Origin: Leptospiraceae bacterium
GTDB taxonomy: Bacteria > Spirochaetota > Leptospiria > Leptospirales > Leptospiraceae
Reading direction: 5' to 3'
Assembly: GCA_016708435.1 (NCBI GenBank)
Contig: JADJFV010000005.1
Span: 1 to 64,000 of the forward strand
DNA: 64,000 nucleotides
The notes below the pieces were generated by a model, which made no database searches, was not told the DNA's origin, and saw only the letters and a list, made by a program, of their open reading frames with translations. How positions within the stretch are numbered: position 1 is the first letter of the stretch; each line of letters opens with the position of its first letter. This document shows, in pieces, positions 35,469-44,634 of the stretch. A program made the translations under genes and the position numbers.

Positions 35469-36230
35469 CTAGGTTGTCTTTGTTGTAGTTGCCTGTTTTT
35501 TTAGAAAGGCTACATAGTCGTCCAAAGAAAGAAAAAGATTTGTTGTATCTTCTAGATTGCTTGAAGCGATTATAAAACCCATATGCTTCCCCGCGATAAT
35601 CGAAATTTTCTTATTTCCAAAAAGACCTATAATTTTTTCTAAAATATTGAGTTCGTCCATGATAAGATCCGGCAAATCTCGAATATCCAGACTTACGCTT
35701 TTGGGAATTAAACTTTTTAAAAATTCTGGATTAAAGATATTTCGAATTTCTGGTAAAACATATTTCATTCCTGATTTAAAAGAAATCAAAGTAATAGTAT
35801 CTGTTGGGTTTTCAATGACAATATGGTGCTTTCTAAAAATGATATTGTCCTTTTTCTGTTCTCGTGCAACGATCAAAAGGCTTTTTACCTTTTCAATGAA
35901 TTTTACCTTGTTGACTGGCTTTACGAAATAATCATGAACACCCGTCTTGCGGATATTTTCTAACAGGTTTCTATCATTGGATCGAATCGTTGGGATGATA
36001 GGAATATCCTTAGTGATAGGATCCTTTCTTAAAGCTAAGAGAGCTGCCATCGTTTCCCGGTCGTTGGATTCGATTGCTATAACAATCAGTTCAGGCAGAA
36101 CGGATTTTGTCAGCTCGATTCCCTTTTTGATTTCGTGAATTCTCACTGTCTTATATTTATAACTCTGTAGGAAAGCGTCAATGTCCTTGGCTTCTGGTTC
36201 GTTTGTATCTATAATTACAATGGTTTGCAT
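35469..36230 (-). CDS. Pseudo-receiver with STAS-like C-terminal domain
   Basis: 253 aa. Residues 1-120 have a response-regulator fold (TIVIIDTN, then HDYFVKPVNK with Lys104). The phospho-acceptor position in PELIVIAIESND is Ala52, and the acidic pocket is reduced to one Asp, so phosphorylation is unlikely. Residues about 145-245 (LISFKSGMKYVLPEIRNIF, SVSLDIRDLPDLIMDEL, KISIIAGKHMGFIIASSN) have the alternating pattern of a STAS / anti-sigma-antagonist-like domain. A phosphorylation-independent scaffold or regulator is inferred. Confidence 0.7.
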   Translation of the reverse strand: MQTIVIIDTNEPEAKDIDAFLQSYKYKTVRIHEIKKGIELTKSVLPELIVIAIESNDRETMAALLALRKDPITKDIPIIPTIRSNDRNLLENIRKTGVHDYFVKPVNKVKFIEKVKSLLIVAREQKKDNIIFRKHHIVIENPTDTITLISFKSGMKYVLPEIRNIFNPEFLKSLIPKSVSLDIRDLPDLIMDELNILEKIIGLFGNKKISIIAGKHMGFIIASSNLEDTTNLFLSLDDYVAFLKKQATTTKTT

Positions 36231-36335
36231 TTCTAATTTATTACCTAATCTTCCTAATGTGACTTAGTCCAGAATAATATTCTAGAATTCGTGTAATTTA
36301 ATGTGAGCCCAAATAAAAGCAAGTCTTTTTTCATT

Positions 36336-38276
36336 TCACCTTGCAAGTTTAATTGATAACGGTCTGTAGAGTTTACTTAAGGTTATCTTCAAGAAATTTT
36401 TCGAATTCTTGATTGGATTCGGAATAAACACATAGTAGACTGCCCTTGAAAGAGTATTTTTTTTGAACAATTCCCACGCAATTTCTCGCTTAGTTCCGAA
36501 TTCATAGGAATAGGAATGCCTGCTGTGCCTTGTGTCATCTGCCTGAAAATTTTCGACAGACTTAATTCGTCCTGATTCATCAAATAGAGAGATGGTCTTA
36601 GCGATTTGCTTCTTATTTGGGCAGGGCTTTTGGTTGGAATCAAAGTATTGAATGAGAGAATAGCAATCTTCTTCCTTTTTGGCTTTGGCTAAGCAGGCTT
36701 TATTATATTGATAATTGATTTTTCCAATTCCTTCTGAATTATTAGTAGGAGTAAGATTTGCATTCAAATACAATTCCTCGGTTTTATTTCCGTCACCGTT
36801 TAAAGTTACCATCATTTTTGCGAAGCCCAGGTTACTTTCTATGTATTTATTTTCTGAATTAAAGTTTTCAATTGATATGAGTTTGCCATCTTTATTAAAG
36901 GTTCTAATTTGTTTTGCAAATCCATCATCTCCCTCTGTTAATTTTCCATCTAAACTATAATACTCTTCGGAAAGCATTTCTCTTCCTTTGAAAGAAGCGG
37001 TATATTTGGCATAGCCGTCACGGGAATTGATTGGTTTATCATTGCCATCAAAGTATTCTTCTAATATTTCATTTCCAAATGAGTCATACTTTTGCAGCAT
37101 AACAGCATAACCCTCTCCACTAAATTTGGGTTTATTCTCTGTATCGAAGTATTCTGTTTTTATTTCTTTGCCTTCTCTAGAAATGGTTGTAGTCGTTTTA
37201 ACAATAGCGACCTCCAATACTTCGTTTATTTTTAATTTGCCTTCTGTGTCAAAGAACTTAGTCGTTTTAATAGTTGTGTCGTCTTTTGTTTCCATTTCGG
37301 AAGTCGTGCGAGCGATTCCATCTGCCGGGTCTAATTTCAATTTGCCGTCTTGTCCGTATTCTTCTTCTAGAGTCACAATACCATCATTTGAATATTCAAA
37401 AATATATTTTGCAAACCCTTTGCCGTCTTCTTTTAATTTTCCATTGGCATCTCTAAATTCTGTGTAGATTTTATTGCCTTTGTTGTCATATTTAAAAATG
37501 GATTTTGCAATTCCTTTTGTGTTTTCTTTCGCAAGACCTTTTTTATCAAAGCTTTCTTGTAAAATGAGTTTCCCTCTTTCGGAAGTTGTATAGTCGTATG
37601 TAAATGATTCGCTGGCTATTCCTTCTTTGTTTTCTTTTGGCTTTTCATTTTCTCCAAAAAAATTGGAAGTTAAACGATTTCCCCTTGCGTCGTAGGTATA
37701 TGCGTATTTTGCGATGCCGCTGGAGTCTTCTTTGTATTTACCGGCGGTGTCAAAGTATTCTACAAGAGTTCTTTTTCCATTCAGATTGTATTTGTATTTT
37801 ATTTTTGAAATCTTATGTTTGTTTGCATTTGGTTTTTTATTTTCATCTAGAAATTCTTCCTGCGTTTTATTTCCAACTGAATCATAAAGAATTTTTTTAA
37901 ATATTGCTTTGCCATTTTTTTTCTTACCTAAAAAAGTAATCAGTTCGAAGCCATCATTTAGTATCTTAACTTTATTTGTCAATAGGAGGTTCTTGTCTAT
38001 GTCATATTCTTTGACTTTGAAGGTCTTGTCTTTTTCATCGTATTTTATTTTTGCAATGGCAAGTCCGTCCATCTCAACTAGGTGTTCACTGTCTTGTTCT
38101 ACTTTGATAAATGAAATACTTTTTCTTTTTCCATACTTGTCATACTTTACTTTGGAATAAGTGGGGCTCTTACCTTTTGTGGAAAATAAAATATTCTCTT
38201 CTTCCTCGGCTAGTATAAAAGAAAAGGAAAAACTAATTGCGAAAATAAATACGGAAAGGAAACGAATTGTAAACAT
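36336..38276 (-). CDS. Secreted YD-type repeat protein with frameshifted C-terminus
   Basis: 646 aa as read. A signal peptide (FLSVFIFAISFSFSFILAEE) precedes about 16 repeats of ~32-35 residues, such as GFAKYIFEYSNDG followed by EEYGQDGKLK, and GIAKSIFKYDNKGNKIYTEF. It is the same repeat type as the caspase-like protein at 12727-16515. The last ~40 residues look non-native. An A8 run in the coding strand (plus-strand T8 at 36457-36464) would, with one more base, give KKKYSFKGSLLCVYSESNQE and a stop at 36375-36373. That reading is far more protein-like, so a one-base slip is probable. Confidence 0.78.
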   Translation of the reverse strand: MFTIRFLSVFIFAISFSFSFILAEEEENILFSTKGKSPTYSKVKYDKYGKRKSISFIKVEQDSEHLVEMDGLAIAKIKYDEKDKTFKVKEYDIDKNLLLTNKVKILNDGFELITFLGKKKNGKAIFKKILYDSVGNKTQEEFLDENKKPNANKHKISKIKYKYNLNGKRTLVEYFDTAGKYKEDSSGIAKYAYTYDARGNRLTSNFFGENEKPKENKEGIASESFTYDYTTSERGKLILQESFDKKGLAKENTKGIAKSIFKYDNKGNKIYTEFRDANGKLKEDGKGFAKYIFEYSNDGIVTLEEEYGQDGKLKLDPADGIARTTSEMETKDDTTIKTTKFFDTEGKLKINEVLEVAIVKTTTTISREGKEIKTEYFDTENKPKFSGEGYAVMLQKYDSFGNEILEEYFDGNDKPINSRDGYAKYTASFKGREMLSEEYYSLDGKLTEGDDGFAKQIRTFNKDGKLISIENFNSENKYIESNLGFAKMMVTLNGDGNKTEELYLNANLTPTNNSEGIGKINYQYNKACLAKAKKEEDCYSLIQYFDSNQKPCPNKKQIAKTISLFDESGRIKSVENFQADDTRHSRHSYSYEFGTKREIAWELFKKNTLSRAVYYVFIPNPIKNSKNFLKITLSKLYRPLSIKLAR

Positions 38277-38433
38277 TGAATATCTCCTGCATGTATAATT
38301 AATTTACAAAATGTCATTGTCAATCGAATATGTGAAATTAAATTCTTTCTTTGAGAAAAGAATTTAATTTGAAAATTTATCTTGCCCGCTTTCCTATATG
38401 TTAGATTTTAATGTATTTATGAGAGGATAAAAA

Positions 38434-39441
38434 ATGCTGGAAGTAAAACAAATTGGAGTGATTGGAGCCGGATCTTATGGAAACGCACTAGCGTTACACG
38501 TAGCGCGCAAAGGCTTTCCGACCAAAATCTGGGCTTATGAAAAAGAAGTTGTAGAGGATATAAACACGAATCATGAAAATTCTATTTTTTTAAAAGGGTA
38601 TAAATTGCCTGAGAATTTGACTGCGACAAATAATATCGAAGAGTGCATGAATTTTGGAGAGGCAATCCTTTCCGTGATGCCAACGCCACATGTAGCAAGG
38701 ATGATGAGTCAAATTACTCCGTTTATTAGGGAGGGGCAATCCATTGTTAGCTGTTCAAAGGGAATTGAAAATGAATCCCTTGAAATTCCATCTGAAATTA
38801 TGGAAAGAGTTTTACCTGAAAAATTTCATCATCAATTAGCCTATCTTTCTGGACCATCATTTGCTAAGGAAGTTGCCGGTGGACTTCCGACTGCTGTTAC
38901 TGTTGCAAGCGCAAATTTAAAACTTGCCGCTCATGTTCAGCAATTTATGTCAAATAAACATTTCAGGTGTTATACAACTTCGGATGTTACTGGAGTAGAG
39001 CTTTGTGGAGCTCTGAAAAACGTAATAGCGATTGCTGCCGGAATTGCGGATGGACTCGGATTTGGATACAATACCAGAGCTGCTCTAATTACGCGTGGGC
39101 TAGGCGAGATTAACCGCATAGCAGTTGAAAAGAAAGCCAATCCACTTACGATGCTGGGTCTTGCCGGTATGGGAGATTTAGTTTTAACTTGCACGGGGGA
39201 TTTGTCTCGTAACCGCACCGTCGGTTTTAAGATTGGACAAGGAGAAAAACTAAAAGATATTCTAGATCATATGCGAATGGTCGCAGAAGGCGTGTTAACC
39301 TCTAAGAGTGCTTATTTGCTAAGTAAGAAGCTTGAAGTGGAAGTTCCCATCATGGAGCAAGTTTACCGTATCCTCTACGAAGACCAGGATCCAAAGAGGA
39401 CAGTGGAAAATCTAATGTCAAGAGAACTGAAAGGAGAATAG
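38434..39441 (+). CDS. gpsA: NAD(P)-dependent glycerol-3-phosphate dehydrogenase
   Basis: 335 aa, standard length. The NAD(P) site is IGVIGAGSYGNALALHVA. SCSKGIENESLEIPSE and LSGPSFAKEVAGGLPTA are family signatures; VELCGALKNVIAIAAGIADGL contains the catalytic Lys region, and GLAGMGDLVLTCTGDLSRNR closes the active site. It makes sn-glycerol 3-phosphate for phospholipid synthesis. GAGG precedes the ATG. Confidence 0.95.
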   Translation: MLEVKQIGVIGAGSYGNALALHVARKGFPTKIWAYEKEVVEDINTNHENSIFLKGYKLPENLTATNNIEECMNFGEAILSVMPTPHVARMMSQITPFIREGQSIVSCSKGIENESLEIPSEIMERVLPEKFHHQLAYLSGPSFAKEVAGGLPTAVTVASANLKLAAHVQQFMSNKHFRCYTTSDVTGVELCGALKNVIAIAAGIADGLGFGYNTRAALITRGLGEINRIAVEKKANPLTMLGLAGMGDLVLTCTGDLSRNRTVGFKIGQGEKLKDILDHMRMVAEGVLTSKSAYLLSKKLEVEVPIMEQVYRILYEDQDPKRTVENLMSRELKGE

Positions 39442-39553
39442 GCAATATTTACCTAGTCTTTTTAATCATCTTAAATAAGTTGTTTTAAAGACTGGGTTCT
39501 TTTTATATAACTAGACATTTCGGCTGTGAATGCCGACTATTCACCGGAACTCA

Positions 39554-39696
39554 GGGGTTGTGTAAAAACAAAGATTTTAATAAACCACGAAGAACACGAA
39601 GTTCACGAAGGTTAAAATTTCCTAGGAAATTTTGTTTTTTTCTTCTTCATGTCCTTCGTGCTCTTCGTGGTAAAAAGAATGTTTTTACACAGTCCC
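39554..39696. repeat. 143-bp nested foldback with GGGACTGTGTAAAAACA-like ends, copy B
   Basis: Outer arms 39554-39570 and 39680-39696 match at 15 of 17 positions. Inner arms are CCACGAAGAACACGAAG from 39585 and CTTCGTGCTCTTCGTGG ending at 39670. The centre (39614-39633) is a perfect 20-base palindrome around CCTAGG. There is no open frame of note; it occupies most of the gap between gpsA and the MscS gene. It looks like a MITE-like unit; the terminal sequence resembles IS256-family ends as I recall them. Confidence 0.7.
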
Positions 39697-39742
39697 AATG
39701 TAAGGTGAGTAAATAAATCATTTTTAGGAGCAAAAAATCATC

Positions 39743-41530
39743 ATGCAACAATTAGACAAAAATATAATATTTAAGCGTCCATTTTTACGAAAGGCTTTCT
39801 TATATCGTTTCTTCTTTTGGATAAATCTAGTGTGGGCAGTAGGGGCTAATGCACAAAATCCGCTCACACCTTTAAAGCTCGATACGCCTAGAGAAACTCT
39901 GAAGATTTTTATGAACTCAATGAACGAATATAAAAAAGGAGTCGATAAAAACGATGAACAAAAAAAACAACAAATCGAAAATGCCACTCGCTGTTTAGAT
40001 TTGCGGGAAATCAGTCCACTTCTTAGAGAAGAAAAAGGTAAAGAGGCAGCCATTTTTTTAAAAGAGGCAATCGATCGTGTCTATGTTGTTGACTTAAGTA
40101 AAGTTCCAGATACAGAATCTTTGGTGAAATGGTCTATACCTGACACTGAGATTACAGTTTTGAAGAATGTCTCTGGTTCCCGTGGGGGTGAATATCTATT
40201 TTCCGCTGAAACAGTTTTAAATGCAGGGGATTACTATCGTCGCACTAAACATCTTCCTTTTCTTGCAAGAACCGGTGGGGGAGCTTCGTATTCTCTTCCC
40301 TGGATGGAGACAATTTTCCCGCAATGGGCAAGACAAAAATTTGGAATGTTTCATATTTGGCAGTGGTTGGGGCTAATTCTTGCTATCCTCCTAAGCTTTT
40401 TAATTCGATTTATTACAAAACTTTTTTTCCATTTATTCATTAAAATCACTCGTAAGACTGCTACAACTTGGGATGATAGAATCGTTATAACTCTTGCAAG
40501 ACCTGTCGGATACTTTGTAGGAATTTCTTTTTGGTTTTTGTTTTTATATGCTACTGGCTTAGAAGGCAAATTATATAACTTTTTTAATTTTATTTTAAAA
40601 GTTTTAATTGGTGCTAATTTTATTTACTTTGTGTATAAAATATCCGATCTAGTCGTGCTTATCTTAAAGGATAATTCTATCAAAACAAAAAATCCAATTG
40701 ATGATCAATTAATTCCATTGTTATCCAAGACATTGCGGATACTCTTTGTTACACTTGGATTCTTAATTGCCTTACAAAATTTAGGAATCAATGTCATGGG
40801 CTTGATTGCAGGACTTGGAATAGGAGGACTTGCCATTGCACTTGCTGCCAAGGATACGGCGGCTAATTTATTTGGATCAGCTATGATTTTTATGGATAGA
40901 CCTTTTAAGATTGGAGATCATATTTTACTTGATAATAAAGAAGGAATTGTAGAAGAAATAGGATTTCGCTCTACTCGAATTCGAACATGGGAAGATTCTA
41001 TTGTGAGTATTCCCAATTCTGTCGTTGCAAATGCGGACATTGAGAATATGGGCGTTAGACGCTGGAGGAGAAATGTTATTATCCTGAGCCTCACCTATGA
41101 TACCTCTCCTGAAAAAATGGAAGCATTCCTAGAAGGAATTAAAAATATTGTTAAGAAAAACCCTCTCGTTGTAGCGGATACTATAAATATTGCGTTCAAA
41201 AGCTTTGACTCTTCTTCTTTAAATGTTCTTATGCAGTTTGGTCTTGCTGTTGATACTTTCCCAAAGAACTTAGAAGGTAGACAAAAAATATTCTTGGAAG
41301 TGATTCGTCTTGCTAAAGAATTGGGTGTTGACTTTGCTTTTCCTACTTCGACATTGCATGTAGAAACTCTACCGGATAAAAAACCAGCTAGAGTTCCAAA
41401 AGAAAAACCGATTCCAAAATACAAAAATATCGCAGCAGAATTTGGAGAGGGAGGAAAACTTTCTAAACCAAATGGAGCAGAAATATTTGTTGCTCCTTAC
41501 CATGAATTACCGATGGAAGATAAAAAATAG
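39743..41530 (+). CDS. MscS-family mechanosensitive channel, large form
   Basis: 595 aa. A signal-like N-terminus (residues 9-38) and a periplasmic domain of ~170 residues precede about five membrane helices. The pore helix reads LIAGLGIGGLAIALAAKDTAAN, with the Gly/Ala packing of MscS TM3. The beta domain follows with PFKIGDHILLDNKEGIVEEIGFRSTRIRT, then SIPNSVVANADIENMG. It should release solutes on osmotic downshift. AGGAGC lies upstream of the ATG. Confidence 0.9.
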   Translation: MQQLDKNIIFKRPFLRKAFLYRFFFWINLVWAVGANAQNPLTPLKLDTPRETLKIFMNSMNEYKKGVDKNDEQKKQQIENATRCLDLREISPLLREEKGKEAAIFLKEAIDRVYVVDLSKVPDTESLVKWSIPDTEITVLKNVSGSRGGEYLFSAETVLNAGDYYRRTKHLPFLARTGGGASYSLPWMETIFPQWARQKFGMFHIWQWLGLILAILLSFLIRFITKLFFHLFIKITRKTATTWDDRIVITLARPVGYFVGISFWFLFLYATGLEGKLYNFFNFILKVLIGANFIYFVYKISDLVVLILKDNSIKTKNPIDDQLIPLLSKTLRILFVTLGFLIALQNLGINVMGLIAGLGIGGLAIALAAKDTAANLFGSAMIFMDRPFKIGDHILLDNKEGIVEEIGFRSTRIRTWEDSIVSIPNSVVANADIENMGVRRWRRNVIILSLTYDTSPEKMEAFLEGIKNIVKKNPLVVADTINIAFKSFDSSSLNVLMQFGLAVDTFPKNLEGRQKIFLEVIRLAKELGVDFAFPTSTLHVETLPDKKPARVPKEKPIPKYKNIAAEFGEGGKLSKPNGAEIFVAPYHELPMEDKK

Positions 41531-41623
41531 TAAGAATTGATAAAAAAAATACGTATTAAAGATTGGTTTTGTCAATTTATTATTGACTCTATGTAAATAA
41601 ATTTACTAAATAATCTAAACCTG

Positions 41624-41739
41624 TTTCAAGTAGGAGATTGTGTAAAAGCAAGATTTTCTCACAGAGCACTCGAAGTATAGAGTCAATACTCTCTGCGAGA
41701 GATATTTTCTTTGCTTTTACACAGTTCAATTACTTGAAA
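41624..41739. repeat. 116-bp foldback with TTGTGTAAAAGCAA arms, copy C
   Basis: Outer arms TTTCAAGTA (41624) and TACTTGAAA (41731) enclose TTGTGTAAAAGCAA (41638) and TTGCTTTTACACAG (41711). The inner sequence has CTCACAGAG and CTCTGCGAGAG. It belongs with copies A and B and fills the gap between the MscS gene and the DUF1577-like gene. Confidence 0.65.
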
Positions 41740-41786
41740 TTATTTCTAAAGAAAGGAGAAGTCTTTTAATCACAAAGGAAAAAACT

Positions 41787-42941
41787 ATGCAATACACTGA
41801 TAAACAATCGCGGGACATTGATGTTGTGACTTCAACAGAGCAAAAAAATCATATTCTATCCAAGTATTTACTCGATAAGGAATTGCTTTTACGCATGGAT
41901 CCGTTTGATCAAAAAGTCACACTAAAAAAAATTCTAAATGGTGGGGAGAGAATCTTAGTGTATCTTCCACCCGAATCGGATTTTTTCTTTCCGACTAACG
42001 TCCAATTGTTTAAGATGCTTGCAAATTACATTCATCTAGATTGTGATTTCATTCATTATGTCGATCCCACGCTTGTTTTATTGCAAGTCAACAAGTTAGA
42101 GATTGCTAAGAAAAATCGGGAAAATGAGCGTATACCGCTAGCGCCCGGAATTGCATTTGCTACTAATATTATTTCTACAAAGATCCATCTAGAAGCGGAT
42201 ATGTTTAATATTCCGAATCTAGTTAGAGTCAATTTTGAAGACTATGAAAATCGTCTCTCACTGAAGACAGAAGATAAAGTTCGCGTTGATGTATTTAGAT
42301 CTGATTTAGATATTCGATATGACATTGTCAAAAAAGCGCAGAGACTTATCTGGATTCCAGACACTCAGAATCCCAAATCATACGGGTCTTATTTCCCTGA
42401 TCAAGTAAACTATGCAGAAGAAGTAGATGAAGATATTCCTGCAGTGATGCAGAAATTTAAAGAGCAAAAAATTTTATCGGAGCTAATCGTTCCTATTCTC
42501 TACACAAGTCAATTTGACGAAAAAATTTGCATTGGCTACCTCTCTCTTCAAAGTAAAGACAAAAGAATTTCCTTAGAGACTTTAGGGGAGTTTAAAAATT
42601 TACGAGTAGAGATTGCCAATAGAATTAAAGAATCAAATACCGTCAAGACAACTGATCGATTTCAGATTTTAGAAGTCTCACGTCATGGATTAAAGATTCG
42701 AATTACAAATCCCTTTTTGATTGAGAGTTTGCAAAAGCATGATCGTTTTGTATTTGATATATTTTTTAGAATGCAGGCTCCCTTTACAGTTTCTGGTTTA
42801 ATTCGATGGACTTCAAAGGACAAAGACTCAAAGAGGTTGGATTTAGGAATTGAACTCATTGGAAAATCATCATTAGCCGGCGAGAGAGAACGATATTACA
42901 AGAATATAGAATTAGCTAGAGAAGGAAAGTTAAACGCATAA
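41787..42941 (+). CDS. DUF1577-like protein with C-terminal PilZ-like domain
   Basis: 384 aa, cytoplasmic by sequence. The N-terminal two-thirds resembles the DUF1577 proteins described from Leptospira. Residues about 290-365 (FQILEVSRHGLKIRITNPFL, FRMQAPFTVSGLIRW, RLDLGIEL) have the strand order of a PilZ-like beta barrel; the canonical RxxxR motif is not obvious, so c-di-GMP binding is uncertain. The family link supports the spirochaete assignment. Confidence 0.7.
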   Translation: MQYTDKQSRDIDVVTSTEQKNHILSKYLLDKELLLRMDPFDQKVTLKKILNGGERILVYLPPESDFFFPTNVQLFKMLANYIHLDCDFIHYVDPTLVLLQVNKLEIAKKNRENERIPLAPGIAFATNIISTKIHLEADMFNIPNLVRVNFEDYENRLSLKTEDKVRVDVFRSDLDIRYDIVKKAQRLIWIPDTQNPKSYGSYFPDQVNYAEEVDEDIPAVMQKFKEQKILSELIVPILYTSQFDEKICIGYLSLQSKDKRISLETLGEFKNLRVEIANRIKESNTVKTTDRFQILEVSRHGLKIRITNPFLIESLQKHDRFVFDIFFRMQAPFTVSGLIRWTSKDKDSKRLDLGIELIGKSSLAGERERYYKNIELAREGKLNA

Positions 42942-43008
42942 TTTTTGTCTTGCCAAATTTGTAAAAAAAGGAAAAGCTAGGATTCTAATTTCAAATTAGG
43001 GGAAATAC

Positions 43009-44589
43009 ATGAGAATCACTAAAAAAATTCGTAGGCTTTCCTTTATTGGGTTTCTTTTTTTGTTCTCTCTGACCGGGTATTCTGAATCTTCCAATCTTTC
43101 TTCTTCTGTGGCTCAAAAAACGTTTGAAGCAATTCGAACGGCTAACAAGGTGTATACTTTCTGTGCAAGCTGTGGTGATTCAAAAGCAAAGGTTCTCTAT
43201 ATGAATGAGAGGGGAATTGAGCCCGTCAGTGATGGAAAGAACGGATATGAATATCGATTTTACCTAAATAAAAAGCAATATGTAAACATTCTAGATTTGT
43301 ATTTTCAAATGGAAAACAAATGGATTAATCTAGGACTCTATTCGGGACTTGTGAATCCTTCAATCAGTTACGAATTGAAGTCTTCCCAATTGCCCTTTGA
43401 TATAGAAGTAGAGGCAGAAAAGAATTTCAAAACGCCTTCCGATTTAAAACCCCTCACAATTTTAGAAAAACAAATCTTCGAAGAAGTCAATCTTGTTCGC
43501 ACAAATCCAGCGGATTACGCGAAGAAACTCCGCGAAAGAATTCCATTCTTTGAGGATACAGTCTATCGTCCCTTAGATCGCCGACCGCGGCAAACAAGAG
43601 ATGGCGCAAAAGGAATAGAAGCTGCTATTTCTTTTTTAGAAAAAATTTCTCCTATGGAGCCTTTCGTATTTTCCTCGGATGCAAGCCTTGCCATTCAAGA
43701 ACACTTGAAGAATAAAATTCAATATACAAGTCGATGGAGAGAGTTAAGAGAGCGTTATGGTAAATATATCAAAGATGCCGAATTGATAAACATCATGGAA
43801 GGAGAATTCTATGGTTATAACATTGCACCTGATTTAATTACATATATTTTAGTGAGTGAGGGAAATGCAAAAGGACAATTTAGAAATTCTATCTTTGATA
43901 GAGAACAGCGATACATGGGACTCGGTTGTCAGACTGATTCTCGTTACGGTTATAAATGTCATTTGCTATTAAGCTCAGGTCTAGTGCCAGAGGATAATGT
44001 CCGTAAGATGCAACTAGACAGAGTTACAGTTTCTAATATTTCTTATCTTTCTGAATTTGAAAAGAAGGTAATTGAGGAAACAAATCTTTTGCGAACAAAA
44101 CCGAAAGAATATGCTGAATTTTTAAAAGCACGAAGACCTTATTATAAAGACCTACTTTATAAAGAACCATTTCGTTCTCCAGTAGTGATTGTAGAAGGAA
44201 TATCTGCTTTAGAAGAAGCGATTGCCTTTTTAGAGAAAGTAGAGCCTGTATCAACTCTAAAGCCTGCCGAAGAATTGTCATTATCCGCTCGAGATCATGT
44301 GAAAGATTCTGGATCAAAAGGCATTACAGGTCACTATGGGTCTGATGGATCATCGCCCGTAACCCGCATTCAACGTTATAGAAAAGATGCAAAACTTGCC
44401 GGCGAAAACATTGATTATGGTTGGGTTGATCCGAGAGAGGTTGTGATTTCTTTATTTGTGGATGATGGAATTTACAATAGAGGTCATCGAAAAAATCTAT
44501 TTCAAAAAGACTTTGTATACATTGGAGTCTCTTGTGGGTTTCATTTGGATTATCCGCTCATGTGTGTTCAGAACTTTGGAGCCTGGTAA
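43009..44589 (+). CDS. Secreted protein with two tandem CAP/SCP domains
   Basis: 526 aa with a signal peptide (FIGFLFLFSLTGYSES). After an N-terminal ~130-residue region there are two CAP domains, about 155-340 (LEKQIFEEVNLVRTNPADYA) and about 345-526 (FEKKVIEETNLLRTKPKEYA). The second keeps the cavity residues: TGHYG, LAGENIDYG and NRGHRKNLF. The first has lost them (YTSRW, NIMEGEFYG, GQFRNS), so it may be structural. Family roles include binding of lipids or matrix; no specific ligand is visible. Confidence 0.85.
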   Translation: MRITKKIRRLSFIGFLFLFSLTGYSESSNLSSSVAQKTFEAIRTANKVYTFCASCGDSKAKVLYMNERGIEPVSDGKNGYEYRFYLNKKQYVNILDLYFQMENKWINLGLYSGLVNPSISYELKSSQLPFDIEVEAEKNFKTPSDLKPLTILEKQIFEEVNLVRTNPADYAKKLRERIPFFEDTVYRPLDRRPRQTRDGAKGIEAAISFLEKISPMEPFVFSSDASLAIQEHLKNKIQYTSRWRELRERYGKYIKDAELINIMEGEFYGYNIAPDLITYILVSEGNAKGQFRNSIFDREQRYMGLGCQTDSRYGYKCHLLLSSGLVPEDNVRKMQLDRVTVSNISYLSEFEKKVIEETNLLRTKPKEYAEFLKARRPYYKDLLYKEPFRSPVVIVEGISALEEAIAFLEKVEPVSTLKPAEELSLSARDHVKDSGSKGITGHYGSDGSSPVTRIQRYRKDAKLAGENIDYGWVDPREVVISLFVDDGIYNRGHRKNLFQKDFVYIGVSCGFHLDYPLMCVQNFGAW

Positions 44590-44634
44590 AATATTTCTAA
44601 TTATTCAACAAGGTCGGATAATATATATTTACCT

